Positions 26,418 through 36,157 of a DNA stretch of 64,000 bases are shown piece after piece. The notes beneath the pieces are model-generated. The model ran no database searches. It had not been told where the DNA came from and worked only from the letters and a program-made list of their open reading frames with translations. The DNA is from Ktedonobacter racemifer DSM 44963 (GTDB taxonomy: Bacteria; Chloroflexota; Ktedonobacteria; Ktedonobacterales; Ktedonobacteraceae). A program made the translations under genes and the position numbers. The stretch spans positions 1 through 64,000 of the forward strand of contig NZ_ADVG01000001.1 of assembly GCF_000178855.1 (NCBI RefSeq). Reading direction: 5' to 3'. Positions within the stretch are counted from its first letter, which is position 1, and every line of letters starts with the position of its first letter.

Positions 26418-26654
26418 GAACGCATCGCTATGCTACGACACATCGTGCGAGATCTGCAAAACGATGCCAACCATACCGTCTCCGAAGAGGTCTACATGGA
26501 TCAGCTCCGCGAGCACTTCAGCGATGATGAAGCCTGGTCTCAGCTTGAAACGATTATCAACTGGGGACGCTATGCCGAACTCTTCTCCTATGTCGAGGAT
26601 CGAGGCGTCTTCCGCCTGGAAGATCCAGAAACAATCGAGAATACACAGAGCTAA
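26418..26654 (+). pseudogene. C-terminal fragment with AAA-associated (AAA_assoc_C) domain
   Basis: The frame runs out of the IS end: TERIAMLRHIVRDLQ, then EEVYMDQLREHFSDDEAW, LETIINWGRYAELFSYVED, stop at 26654. This matches the winged-helix-like domain at the C-terminus of ABC-transporter ATPases and related proteins annotated AAA-associated. The ATPase part is missing because the IS at 26417 removed it. Confidence 0.55.
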
Positions 26655-26667
26655 CACGTGGTCTTAC

Positions 26668-27530
26668 GGGTATTGTCAACTTGGGAATGTAGCTGAACAA
26701 TGTGCTAGAATAACTGCATGAAAACACCCCCCACTGCTCCAAGCTACAAAGGCTTTCGCTTCCCACCAGAAATCATCAGCCACGCAGTGTGGCTGTATTT
26801 CCGCTTCTCACTCAGTTTTCGCGATGTTGAAGAGCTTCTGGCGCAGCGCGGAATCGTCGTGACGTATGAAACAGTGCGCCAGTGGTGCCTTCAATTTGGG
26901 CAAGTGTATGCTAACGAACTGCGCCGTCGCCGTCCGAAAACGGGAGATACATAGCATATGGACGAGGTGTACCTGAAAATCAATGGCAAAACCCACTATT
27001 TGTGGCGAGCAGTGGATCAAAACGGAAATGTACTGGATATCCTGGTGCAGAGCCGACGCAACAAAAAGGCGGCCAAACGCTTTTTCCGGAAACTGCTCAA
27101 GGGGCTACTCTCTGTCCCACGCGTGATCATCACCGATAAATTGAAGAGCTATGGAGCAGCGAAACGCGAGATCCTGCCTGGCGTGGAGCATCGGCAACAC
27201 AAAGGTTTGAACAATCGAGCGGAAAATTCACACCAACCCACACGGCTCCGTGAAAAGAAGATGCGGCGGTTTAAATCAGCCAAACACGCCCAACGCTTTC
27301 TCTCGGCTTTCGGCCTCATCGCTGGCCATTTCCAACCACGAAGACACTGTCTGAGTGCTGAGGAATACCGTGCCATTTTACAGACCCGATTCCAGATCTG
27401 GAATGAGGTAACCGAAACAAAAACTGCGGCATAACACTGCATCGTCCACCCCTATTCTTCTACCTCTTTTCTTTCCCTCGTCCTTCTTTTTTACAAGCTC
27501 TTCCATTCTTTCAATAAGTTGACAATACCC
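26668..27530 (+). mobile_element. IS6-family element (second type), left copy flanking the defence operon
   Basis: 863 bp with 15-bp inverted repeats GGGTATTGTCAACTT at both ends. A second copy of the same length lies at 33349-34211 in opposite orientation. Flanking 8-mers differ (GGTCTTAC left, GCAGGATG right), so no target duplication remains, as after IS-mediated deletion or inversion. Its right end cuts the methylase gene at 27531. Confidence 0.85.
26718..27434 (+). pseudogene. IS6-family transposase with amber codon
   Basis: The frame MKTPPTAPSYKGFRFPPEII..RRRRPKTGDT stops at TAG 26952-26954, then continues in the same frame as HMDEVYLKINGKTHYLWRAV, IITDKLKSYGAAKRE, HRQHKGLNNRAENSHQPTR to 27434. 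The intact copy at 33445 has KWHLDEVY here, so TGG (Trp) became TAG one codon before the first catalytic Asp region. All three DDE residues are otherwise kept. The element is therefore probably non-autonomous. Confidence 0.85.
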
Positions 27531-28071
27531 GCAGGATGCGCAACTTCAAACCATTGGAGACGATACCCCACAAGTACTCGTCCGAGCGGTTGAGCAGCTC
27601 TTGCAGGAGGCTATGAGGGCTGCGGCGTATGGCTCCCTCCGCGCCCCTGGTCATATGATCGAGGTCAAGCTTATAGCTCACTAGATGAATGGGGGTACGC
27701 TCCCAACCATGTGAGATGGCATAGCTACGCTCACCAATCACTATCACTGGCTTTGGCTGTAAACGACCATAGCCGAGCTCGTTAAAGAGAGGAAGCAGCC
27801 AGCGCTCACGCGTCAGAGTGGTTCCAGCATCTTTTTCAGGCAGGCGGGATTGCGCAAGCTTGAAGGCGTTCCACGCGCTCAGGACACGCAGCCAGGAGCG
27901 GTTAATGGCCTCATTGAGCTTCTCAGCCATCAGGTGGTAGGCCTCTGGTGTCAGGCCCGCGATCTGGGAATCGTTCTGCGCGATGCGCTGGAGCAGGTCC
28001 ATGGGCAGATTTGCCCCTTCGGTGTGGACAGTGGAGAAGATGGCTTGTTGACGTTTGCGAGTGGCGACCAT
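27531..28071 (-). pseudogene. N-terminal part of an Eco57I/DISARM-type DNA methylase, truncated by IS
   Basis: About 180 codons from ATG 28071. Residues such as LTRERWLLPLFNELGYGRL, YAISHGWERTPIHLVSYKLDL and NRSDEYLWGIVSNGLKLRILR are typical of the N-terminal recognition/nuclease-like part of large SAM-dependent methylases found beside DISARM-like helicases. The frame is cut at the IS end 27530, before the SAM-binding and NPPY motifs, so it cannot methylate. It lies downstream of the SNF2 gene in the same orientation, separated by a strong hairpin (28183) and about 110 bases that should contain its own promoter. Confidence 0.65.
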
Positions 28072-28182
28072 ACTGGGTGTTCTCTCTCTCTATTCTTGTA
28101 GGGTCCATGTTTGTATGAATTAACCATGCCAAATATGTATTCTTACTTGACTTCTCGCGCCTGCGGCGCTCGCCTTTGTTGG

Positions 28183-28231
28183 GTGGTGTGTGCGTCCTGG
28201 CAGCCTGTGGCTGCCAGGACGCACACACCAC
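28183..28231. terminator. Perfect hairpin, 23-bp arms
   Basis: GTGGTGTGTGCGTCCTGGCA... and its complement flank the loop TGT. It lies 18 bases beyond the SNF2 helicase stop (minus strand) and before the methylase fragment, so it likely ends the helicase transcript. Confidence 0.65.
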
Positions 28232-28248
28232 ATCACCTACTCAAATGT

Positions 28249-31098
28249 TTAGATCTTTGGCAGATAGACGTAGATGCCCAGCACGTCTAGAGGGGGCTGG
28301 AGTTTAACGTGGTAGCGCATGCCACGGGCCTGTGAGGCGGCACGCACGCGCCTGTGCGCATCACGTAGCTCATCTCCATACTTCCTGGCCTCTCCTTCCA
28401 GGTGAGACTGAAGAAGAGACAGGTTGTCAATGACCTGACTGAGCATACTCTGCGACTGCTCGGAAATAACATTCGCCTCCGGTTGCGCCTCGATCAGTTC
28501 ATTAATATATGCCTGGTCATCGATCCAGGTGACATTCTGTGGAGAACCGCTAAAGGCAAAGATCCGGCAGTCCTCAGCCAGAAGGGTGCGCTCATCCCCG
28601 CTCTGCTGCACAGTAAGATGAAAGCGGATGCGCGTCAGGAGCAGGGTGGTACGCTTCGCAACGCGGCTGGTGCGGATCACGCCACAGCGGCTGGCAATGC
28701 TCTTCTCGCCCTCAGGGTCAAGGGCGGTGTCCATGACATAGGTTGCCAGGCCGTCCACGAAGGGATGTGTGCGGTTGAGGTAGATCTCATCATCGCTGAC
28801 CGGTAACTCGAAGCGCGCCTTGAGAAGCGGCTTGTTGAGCGAGAGCGTATCGCGCAGGGCCCGCGGCGTTCCCTCAAGACTGATCTGGGTGATCCCTTTC
28901 CCCTTCTGGCTCACCGCCGCGCCATACTCTCGCAAGGCCTGGCGCGTAAAGTCGGCAACCTCGACCGTCGAGCCAATGGCGGTCCGCATGGCCTCAAGCT
29001 CGCGCGCGACCTCATCCACCCTGATCGTCTCCTGGGCAAACACGGTACGCGAGCGCTTCTCACGCTCGGAGGCATTGGTCCACTGCTGGGAGAGCTCTTG
29101 CTGGCGCGGGTCCTCCATGCCAGGGAGGGCGAGTTGGTCGCCAGTGGGACTGCTCCCCTTGCCATGCAGGATGCGATCCTCAAGAATGGACTCGATCACG
29201 CGATCGCTGCCAGCGGGGACGGGCACCGAGACACCAAGCCGCTTGCGGATGGAGTTATGCTTACGCAGCAAGACATCCAGGACGATTTGATCAATGGAGT
29301 CGCTTGAGCCATCATAGTAAGTGACAACGCGCACATCCTTCGCTGGCTGACCGAAGCGGTCCACGCGGCCCTCGCGCTGTTCATGGCGCGTCGGATTCCA
29401 TGAGAGATCGTAGTGAATGACGGCGTTAAAGTGCTCTTGCAGGTTAATACCTTCACTCAGGCAGTCTGTGCAGACCAGGACGCGCTGGGGATGCGCCCCC
29501 AGTTCCGCGATGCGGTTCTCGCGCTCGACCGGGGGCAGCAGACCAGTCACAGCCTCCACCTGGACGCTTTTGGGCAGGCGCTCACGCAGGGCACGCGCCA
29601 CATACTCCGCCGTGGGGATGAAGCGGCAGAAGACGATGGGCTGGAAGCCATCCTTGAGCATGCCTGAGACCATCTTGATGGCCTGCTGGAGCTTCTCGTC
29701 CTTCGCGCCCTCTAGAGCCTCGGCCTCTCGCGCCATCTCCTGCAAGCGGCGGCGCACTCGTGACTCGGCCGTCTGCTCTTCTTCAAAATCGCTGCCCGGC
29801 ACGAGGTCGATACCCTCTGTGGCCTCGTTATCCATCAGGTCCAGCAGGGTATGACGCCCGATCTTGTTGGCCTCCTCCTCGCTCTCGCTATCGGCGGTCG
29901 CAGCCCGGCTACGCAGCGTTGCGGCGGCGGCGGCAGGGCTAGAGGCGATGGAGCGCAGCAACGCGAGGATGGACCACCAGCGTACGCGCTGGCGATGCTT
30001 GCTTGTATCCTGAGGATCAATCACCGTTTCGCGCGCGAAGCGGAGCACCTTCTCAACCAGGCGGCGATACTCGGGCGAGAGCTTATAGCTCTGCTCCTGC
30101 TCCAGACGATCTGGGAAGGGCGTATCGGCCTGCAAGTAGGCCCGGATATCAGCGCGACGGCGCTGCACGAAATAGGTGGCCAGTTCGCGACGCGCCTGCT
30201 CATACTGGCGTCCACTCAGATCATCGGGCAACTGCGCGAACTTCTGATTGAGCAGGGCCAGCAGCGAGCGGAAGGCGCTCTCGTTACCGCTGTGAGGTGT
30301 TGCCGTGACCAGGACCAGGTGCCGCTGCGGATCGGCGGCGATGCTCTTCACCAGCTGATGACGCTGCTGGCGGCTTCCACGCCCATCTCCCGCCTCGGCA
30401 CAGGTATGCGCCTCGTCCACAATCACGAACTCCGGGCAGGTGCGCAGGAACTCGTCGCGGCGACGGTCAGATTTAATAAAATCGATGGAGACGATCACAA
30501 AGGGGAAACGCTCAAAGACCGATTGCCCCAGGCGACACTCGCGCTCCAACTGCGAGACGGTACTGGAGAGCACCAGCTTCGCATCTAGATGAAATTTCTC
30601 GTTCAGTTCGGCCTGCCACTGCTCGGCCAGGTGCGGAGGGCAAAGCACGGCCAGGCGCGAAATCTCACCACGATCCAGGAGTTCGCGAGCAACCAGGCCC
30701 GCCTCTACGGTCTTTCCGATACCGACGTCATCGGCGATGAGCAGGCGCACAGGGTCCTGTTTCAGCGCCATCAGCAGTGGCACCAGCTGATAAGGGCGCG
30801 GCTCGACCGCCAGGCGCGCGAAAGAGCGGAAAGGACCGGCACTTGAGCGAAAGCCCAGGCGAACCGCATCGCGCAGCAGACGGCAGGAGCGATAATCGCC
30901 CAGCTGTCTCGGGTCAGGGGGTGCAAAGGAGGCCTCAGCGACGGTTTCCAGAGCACGATAGATGCCTGTCACCTCGTCCTCTGTGCCACCCAGCGGGCGC
31001 AGGAGCAGCACCTCTTTATTTGAATCCGGGAGCACAACCCACTCTCTCCCGCGCGCTTTCACCAGTGAACCAACTGCAAAGTCCGTGTCAATCGTCAT
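28249..31098 (-). CDS. SNF2-type DEAD/DEAH helicase of a DISARM-like defence system (DrmD-like)
   Basis: 949 residues. Superfamily 2 motifs in order: YQLVPLLMAL (Q-motif region), Walker A DDVGIGKTVEAG near residue 120, DEAH box VIVDEAH near 220, motif III VTATPHSG, and in the second RecA domain VFCRFIPTAEY, VLVCTDCLSEGINLQ and QREGRVDRFGQ. A long C-terminal helical region follows. It probably translocates on double-stranded DNA. ATG 31098 overlaps the upstream gene stop as ATGA, so the two are translationally coupled. In class 1 DISARM a SNF2 helicase (DrmD) stands with a methylase and DrmA/DrmB helicases; the same parts are here. The gene itself looks intact. Confidence 0.85.
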   Translation of the reverse strand: MTIDTDFAVGSLVKARGREWVVLPDSNKEVLLLRPLGGTEDEVTGIYRALETVAEASFAPPDPRQLGDYRSCRLLRDAVRLGFRSSAGPFRSFARLAVEPRPYQLVPLLMALKQDPVRLLIADDVGIGKTVEAGLVARELLDRGEISRLAVLCPPHLAEQWQAELNEKFHLDAKLVLSSTVSQLERECRLGQSVFERFPFVIVSIDFIKSDRRRDEFLRTCPEFVIVDEAHTCAEAGDGRGSRQQRHQLVKSIAADPQRHLVLVTATPHSGNESAFRSLLALLNQKFAQLPDDLSGRQYEQARRELATYFVQRRRADIRAYLQADTPFPDRLEQEQSYKLSPEYRRLVEKVLRFARETVIDPQDTSKHRQRVRWWSILALLRSIASSPAAAAATLRSRAATADSESEEEANKIGRHTLLDLMDNEATEGIDLVPGSDFEEEQTAESRVRRRLQEMAREAEALEGAKDEKLQQAIKMVSGMLKDGFQPIVFCRFIPTAEYVARALRERLPKSVQVEAVTGLLPPVERENRIAELGAHPQRVLVCTDCLSEGINLQEHFNAVIHYDLSWNPTRHEQREGRVDRFGQPAKDVRVVTYYDGSSDSIDQIVLDVLLRKHNSIRKRLGVSVPVPAGSDRVIESILEDRILHGKGSSPTGDQLALPGMEDPRQQELSQQWTNASEREKRSRTVFAQETIRVDEVARELEAMRTAIGSTVEVADFTRQALREYGAAVSQKGKGITQISLEGTPRALRDTLSLNKPLLKARFELPVSDDEIYLNRTHPFVDGLATYVMDTALDPEGEKSIASRCGVIRTSRVAKRTTLLLTRIRFHLTVQQSGDERTLLAEDCRIFAFSGSPQNVTWIDDQAYINELIEAQPEANVISEQSQSMLSQVIDNLSLLQSHLEGEARKYGDELRDAHRRVRAASQARGMRYHVKLQPPLDVLGIYVYLPKI

Positions 31099-33348
31099 AC
31101 CTGTCCCCCAAAGATATGTGGATAGTGAGCGACGATGGCCGCCCAATCATTGTGGTGTGTGAAACGAATCACGAAGTAGCCCAGGTCCTCCAGGCATTCC
31201 GTGATCTGGGTATCGCGTGCCTGGCGCTCGGGATACCTATGATGTGGACCATCGATATAGACCGCAGCGCCATACTCTTCATAGAGAAAATCCGGGCGCG
31301 TGCCACAAGACTCGAGCAGCTTCTGGGCATGCGATGGCAAGCGCAGCCCTCGACTCTCGAGGAAGGAGAGCCATTCCCGCTCCAGGTCAGAACCCGCCTG
31401 GCGCAAGAGCTGTTCCGTGTGCTCCGAGCGCGTGCTGGCTGTGGGCGAGAGCGCCACCTGCGACTGGGCCAGCTGGAAGAGGAAAGGGAAAATCTCGAAG
31501 CGATCCAACAAGAGATGATCATGTTGGTTATAGTACGAGAGCAGGCAATCATAGCAGGCCGCCTCGCAGTCCTCCTGGGCGCGTGGCGCTCTCCGCAGGT
31601 CGTCGCCCGTGTCCGGATCGAAATGGCAGAGTCGCAAGGCCTCGCGGGCAACCTCGCGCATAGCGTTCGGCTCCTCAAGCAAGCGATTGAGGACGCCAGC
31701 TCCGCCCTCGGCAGACTCGTAGAAGAGGAGTGAACGGCGGTTCTTCTCATCTGGCAGAGGTTCAGCCGCCAGTTCGTTGTCCTCAAGCTGGTAGCGCACC
31801 TGAATGGCACTCTTAAGCGCTGCCTGGAGCGAGGCCATGACCCTGGGCTTCTGCGGCACAGTAGGCTCGAAGAGCAGGCAGTTGCGACTATCCTCCACAT
31901 AGGGAATGACGCGCGCCGTACGCGGCGACATGGGATCATCTGGCTCGTCGACCGCTTGCTCGCTCTTGGCCCAGTAACCACGCTCAAGATCCAGCACAAA
32001 GCCATGCTGGCTCTTCTCTTTGCGCCGCATCCAGCCAAGGTTGATACGCCAGAGTGTCGCGGAATGACTGTAGGTTAGCTTCGCCAGGGGCTCTCCCTCT
32101 TCACCACTACTGGTCTTGCCAAGGGGCTTTACTTCACCCACGCGGGCCGAGGAGGTGCCTTCATGCTGGGAGAAGCGCACCGCGGTCCGGATCTCATACC
32201 CCAGGCGCATACGCTCCTCCTCATCGGAGTTGATCTTCTCACGCCGCTGGGTCGCAACGTTTTGCAGGCGGAAGAGATTGCGCAGCGGAATAGGGAGCTG
32301 CGCGCCACAATGCTCACAAACATCCATGCCCAGGCCATCCTGGAGCGGATGGAGATAGCCGCACTGCTCGCATTGCTTGACGCCACTCGTGGTCAGATTC
32401 TCGCTCTCGCTCATGGAGAGGATCACACGATTGATCAGGTAGCGCGATCCCTCGTGATAGACGATGGCACGCGGACCAAAATCCGAGATGGCCAGGAAGC
32501 GCGGGCGTGAGAGGTACTCATCACGCGCCTGCTGGCGCACGCGCCGTCCCGGAATATATGCCGAGAGCGGCAAACGCGGGAAGTTATAGCCTGGCAAGAA
32601 GCCCTCGGTCGCGAAGTAGCGGTAGCTGTAAAAATCCGACTGCTGCAGGCTCGATACGTCCGTCAGCAGAGCCAACTGCGACTCGGCCTCCGCGCGCAGG
32701 CGCTTGGCCTGATCCTTATCGGCCTGGCTCCGCGAGGCATCAAGCATGATCTCACTCTGCTTGCGTGCCTGGTTGAGCGCAGCATTGTAGAGGGTGCGCC
32801 AGCGGTCGCATGTCTCGTCGAAGCGTTTCACCACCTGGTCAAGGACATGCTCCAGCCACTCATCCTCTTTGTACCATGCCACGCCGCTCAAATCCTCGCG
32901 CAGGGTGGCAAGGACATTCGCCGCTCTCTGGCGCGCACGTTTCTTCGCCGAGAGATCCTCGATACTGTCTCGCACCTCGTCCAGCAGCGTAAGCGTGGGA
33001 TTTTCACCTGAAACATCCAACAGCTCTTTGACCGAGCGCCTCAGGCTCAGCCCGGTCTCGGTCAGCCGGGTGGCGTGAATATGCGCGCGCACCAGATCCT
33101 CGTTCGCCAGGTCGAGGCGGGGAGGCGTCACCGCGCCCGCAACCATGTTTTCCGGTCGCTTAAAGAAGTACTGGTCGTGCGGGCTACCCGTTGAACAGTA
33201 GGTAAAGACCAGCGCGGGCTGGCCGCTACGTCCAGCACGACCACTCCGCTGCGCATAATTGGCAGGTGTTGGCGGAGCATTGCGCATATTGACCACGTTC
33301 AGCTCCGAGATATCGACGCCCAGCTCCATGGTTGGTGAACAGTAGAGG
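31095..33348 (-). pseudogene. DUF1998 helicase with C-terminal nuclease-like domain, 5'-truncated by IS
   Basis: About 750 residues remain; the frame is open to the IS boundary (LLYCSPTMELGVDISELN before the first usable ATG at 33329). Motif VI is kept (QRSGRAGRSGQ), but helicase motifs I-V are lost. Next come a four-Cys zinc site (CEQCGYLHPL..VCEHCG), the DUF1998 core (SLLFYESAEGGAGVL, CEAACYDCLLSYYNQHDH) and, in the last about 110 residues, RPDFLYEEYGAAVYIDG..HHRY, resembling a PD-(D/E)XK/Vsr-type nuclease fold. The helicase plus DUF1998 arrangement resembles DrmA/DrmB of DISARM. It is coupled by ATGA to the SNF2 gene. The residual protein has no ATP site. Confidence 0.75.
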
Positions 33349-34211
33349 AGGTATTGTCAACTTAACGAAGAAATAGAAGAGCTTTTTGAAGAAAAGGGAG
33401 AAGGAGGAGGAAAGAAGCGGAATATTGGAGAGGATGGTGTGGGGTTAGGCGACAGTTTTCCCATTGGTCACCTCGTTCCATGCCAGGAAGCGATCCCGTA
33501 TGAGGGCACGGTAATCTCTGGCAGTGAGGCGATGCCGTTTCAGACGAAAGTGATCCAGGATCGGCCCAAATGCTGAGAGAAACCGTTGGGCCTGTCCTGG
33601 GGATTTGAAGCGTCGCATGGTTCGCTCGCGTTGCCGAGTTGGTTGGTGCGAACGCTCTGCGCAATTGTTGAGTCCTTTGTGCTGACGATGTTCTACACTT
33701 TGCAGGATCTCCTTCTTCGCTGCAGCGTAGCTGGCCAGTTTGTCAGTGATGATCACCCGTGGCACGTATTGCAAGCCCTTGAGCGGTTTCCGGAAAAATT
33801 TCTTGGCTGCTTGTTTGTTCCGTCGGCTTTGCACCAGGATATCCAGGACATTTCCATACTGATCAACAGCTCTCCACAGATAATGAATCTTGCCATTGAT
33901 CTTGAGATACACTTCATCCAGGTGCCACTTGTCACCCGTTTTTGGGCGACGACGTTTCAGTTCATTGGCATACGTCTGGCCAAATTTCAAACACCACTGC
34001 CTGATGGTTTCGTAGGTCAACGCCACCCCACGCTCTGCCATAATCTCTTCAACATCACGGAAACTCAAGGAGAAGCGGAAGTACAACCAGATGCAATGGA
34101 CAATAATCTCAGCCGGGAAGCGAAAGCCTTTGTAGAGGGATGCAGGTGCTTGTGTTTTCATGAATGTGAGTCTATCAGAAATTGGAGCCACTCAGCAAGT
34201 TGACAATACCC
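33349..34211 (-). mobile_element. IS6-family element (second type), right copy flanking the defence operon
   Basis: 863 bp, with inverted repeats AGGTATTGTCAACTT at 33349 and GGGTATTGTCAACTT read inward from 34211. Same length as the copy at 26668 but inverted. It cuts the DUF1998 helicase on its left and a murG-like gene on its right. No matching target duplication is visible. Confidence 0.85.
33445..34161 (-). CDS. IS6-family transposase, intact
   Basis: 238 residues from MKTQAPASLYKGFRFPAEII. DDE catalytic core: KWHLDEVYLKING (Asp), IITDKLASYAAAKKE (Asp) and NNCAERSHQPTRQRE (Glu). The longer frame upstream of 34161 runs into the end repeat. The relative at 26718 carries an amber codon at the Trp of KWHLDEV, so this is probably the functional source for both. 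Confidence 0.92.
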   Translation of the reverse strand: MKTQAPASLYKGFRFPAEIIVHCIWLYFRFSLSFRDVEEIMAERGVALTYETIRQWCLKFGQTYANELKRRRPKTGDKWHLDEVYLKINGKIHYLWRAVDQYGNVLDILVQSRRNKQAAKKFFRKPLKGLQYVPRVIITDKLASYAAAKKEILQSVEHRQHKGLNNCAERSHQPTRQRERTMRRFKSPGQAQRFLSAFGPILDHFRLKRHRLTARDYRALIRDRFLAWNEVTNGKTVA

Positions 34212-34317
34212 CGCAGAACAGGATTGTGGTCGCACCGGCGCGGGAAACCACACTATCGGCGGCGCCTAACGATTGCGCCATCTCCTCGCTGTTGACAAAC
34301 GGTACCGCCGTTTCATA
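34212..34317 (-). pseudogene. MurG-like glycosyltransferase fragment
   Basis: The minus strand reads ETAVPFVNSEEMAQSLGAAD and SVVSRAGATTI up to the IS end. This matches the UDP-GlcNAc-binding region of MurG and related GT28 enzymes (..PFIxxMaxaYAAADLVVSRAGAxTIxE). Both ends are missing. It shows which kind of gene the IS event destroyed. Confidence 0.5.
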
Positions 34318-34381
34318 TCATTTTCACAACTTGCAGCTACGCTTATCATTATAAAGATTAAGAAGTAGGGACACGAGACAT

Positions 34382-35062
34382 ATGGACGTTTTGGTTATTG
34401 AAGACGAGGCACCGATTCGTGAGTTTGAAGTGACGTACCTGCGTGATGCTGGATACGGAACAATCGAGGCGGCAGATGGTCAAGCTGCGGTCGAATTGTT
34501 TGAGGAGCATAAACCCGATCTCGCAATCATTGATCTTAACCTGCCAAAAATGAGCGGGCTCGATGTCTGTAAAGCGATCCGAACGACCTCCACCATGCCA
34601 ATCCTTATAGTCACCGCCCGCGATAGTGATGAAGACGAGGTCAAAGGACTCTCCATGGGCGCCGACGATTACATCAAAAAGCCATTCAACCCAAACGTCT
34701 TAGTTGCACGCGTGCAAGCGCTCTTGCGCAGACACGATAGGACAAGGCGACGACACTTTAAGGGTTTGGTTATCGATCCTGAAACCATGTCGGTTATGAA
34801 GGGTGGTACGTCTATCACGCTTACCACGACGCGCTTCAACCTCTTGCTGGCGCTTGCTTCCCATCCTCGCGCGGTACTTTCAAGGGCGCAACTTGTCAAC
34901 CAAATTTATAGCGACCCTTCAAGTCATTTTGTCTATGACCGCACCATTGATGCCCACATCAAAGCACTGCGCCAGTCGATTGAGATAGATCCGAAAAATC
35001 CACAATTTATAGAAACAGTATTCGGTAGCGGCTATCGCTTCATCGGAGAACCAGGGAAATGA
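34382..35062 (+). CDS. OmpR/PhoB-family response regulator
   Basis: 226 residues. Receiver domain 1-120 with the acidic pocket ED at 7-8, phospho-acceptor Asp51 (DLAIIDLNLP), Thr in IVTARD and Lys in YIKKPF. A winged-helix DNA-binding domain spans about 130-222 (LTTTRFNLLLALASHPRAVLSRAQLVNQIY, DRTIDAHIKALRQSI, GSGYRF). The adjacent kinase gene overlaps it by four bases (ATGA), so both form one two-component system. ATG 34382 is preceded by GTAGGGACACGAGACAT, a weak ribosome site. Target genes are unknown. Confidence 0.93.
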   Translation: MDVLVIEDEAPIREFEVTYLRDAGYGTIEAADGQAAVELFEEHKPDLAIIDLNLPKMSGLDVCKAIRTTSTMPILIVTARDSDEDEVKGLSMGADDYIKKPFNPNVLVARVQALLRRHDRTRRRHFKGLVIDPETMSVMKGGTSITLTTTRFNLLLALASHPRAVLSRAQLVNQIYSDPSSHFVYDRTIDAHIKALRQSIEIDPKNPQFIETVFGSGYRFIGEPGK

Positions 35063-36135
35063 TAAGTCTAAGTTTCTACTTAAATATCTTTACTATCGCT
35101 GTAATCGTAGCTGTAATCGTAATGGCGATCCTCAGAATCTTTAAAATTAGTCTATTTAACCGGTTAAGTACCCGTATTGCTGCACTTATACTTGCATCAG
35201 GACCAATTGCACTCATTTTAATCCGTGTTTCAAACGAGCTTATCCTCCCTGGGACACGAAGTCCCTTGGCTACGCTTGCTACATATGTGCTGATTGTACT
35301 CGGCAGCCCCGTAGTGCTTGGTCTGCTTGCGGCGCGTTTCGTACGGTGGCCGTTGCACCAGTTTAAGGAGGCCATAGCCTCCTTGGAACAAAGCAATTAT
35401 AAAGTCCAGCTACGGTCAATGGGCGTCCGCGAGTTTGACGAAGTCTTTACGAAGTTCAACCATCTCATACATCGATTACGGCACGAGGAAAAGCTCCGCA
35501 AAGACTTGGTTTCGGATACCTCGCACGAGCTGAATACGCCACTGACGACGATGATCGGGCAACTCACTGCTATGCAAGAAGGCAAATATCCTCTGACAGA
35601 GGAACGAGTAGCCATCCTAAAGGAACAAGCTGAGCGGCTTGCTGAACTGGTACAACAGCTGGATGCTTATACGAAAGCCCGCATGCCCGATACAGGCGAG
35701 CCCGAAGATATACACTTGAGGCAGTTCTGCGAGGAGCTCATGAATCACTTTAGTCTCGAACTCAAGCAGAAAGGAATAACTGCGAAGCTGCATATCGCAG
35801 AGGACTCTATAATCCATGCAAACCGTGGCGCACTTCAACAGATTCTTACGAATCTCATGCAAAATACCTTGCGTTATTCACAGGCGACAGAAGTCACCAC
35901 TGAAGCCACTGCACACAAACTTCTGTTTTCAGACAACGGGAAGGGTGTCCCCTCAGAAAGCCTGCCCTACCTGTTCGAGCGCTTTTATAGAGTAGATACA
36001 TCTCGCAGCAGAGCAACAGGCGGCCTTGGACTCGGCTTAGCAATTGTAAGAGAAGTAGCCGAGAGCCAAGGTTGGGCTATAACCGCCGTAGCAGGTCACC
36101 CTGGCTTAATGTTCGTACTAAAAATCAATGCATAG
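35059..36135 (+). CDS. Sensor histidine kinase
   Basis: 358 residues. Hydrophobic segments at about 5-28, 37-57 and 75-97 form the membrane sensor, with almost no extracytoplasmic loop, so it probably senses an intramembrane or cytosolic signal. A HAMP-like linker (about 98-145) is followed by the dimerisation helix with His156 (DTSHELNTPLTTMIG). The ATPase domain has NLMQNTLRYS (N box), DNGKGVPSE (G1) and GGLGLGLAIV (G2). It is translationally coupled to the response regulator upstream. Confidence 0.92.
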   Translation: MISLSFYLNIFTIAVIVAVIVMAILRIFKISLFNRLSTRIAALILASGPIALILIRVSNELILPGTRSPLATLATYVLIVLGSPVVLGLLAARFVRWPLHQFKEAIASLEQSNYKVQLRSMGVREFDEVFTKFNHLIHRLRHEEKLRKDLVSDTSHELNTPLTTMIGQLTAMQEGKYPLTEERVAILKEQAERLAELVQQLDAYTKARMPDTGEPEDIHLRQFCEELMNHFSLELKQKGITAKLHIAEDSIIHANRGALQQILTNLMQNTLRYSQATEVTTEATAHKLLFSDNGKGVPSESLPYLFERFYRVDTSRSRATGGLGLGLAIVREVAESQGWAITAVAGHPGLMFVLKINA

Positions 36136-36157
36136 TTATCGTATCCAGCGACCTAGT

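Noticed and set aside
29851..31733. Plus-strand frames of 245 and 318 codons antisense to the helicases
   Set aside because: Shadow frames of the well-supported minus-strand helicase genes.
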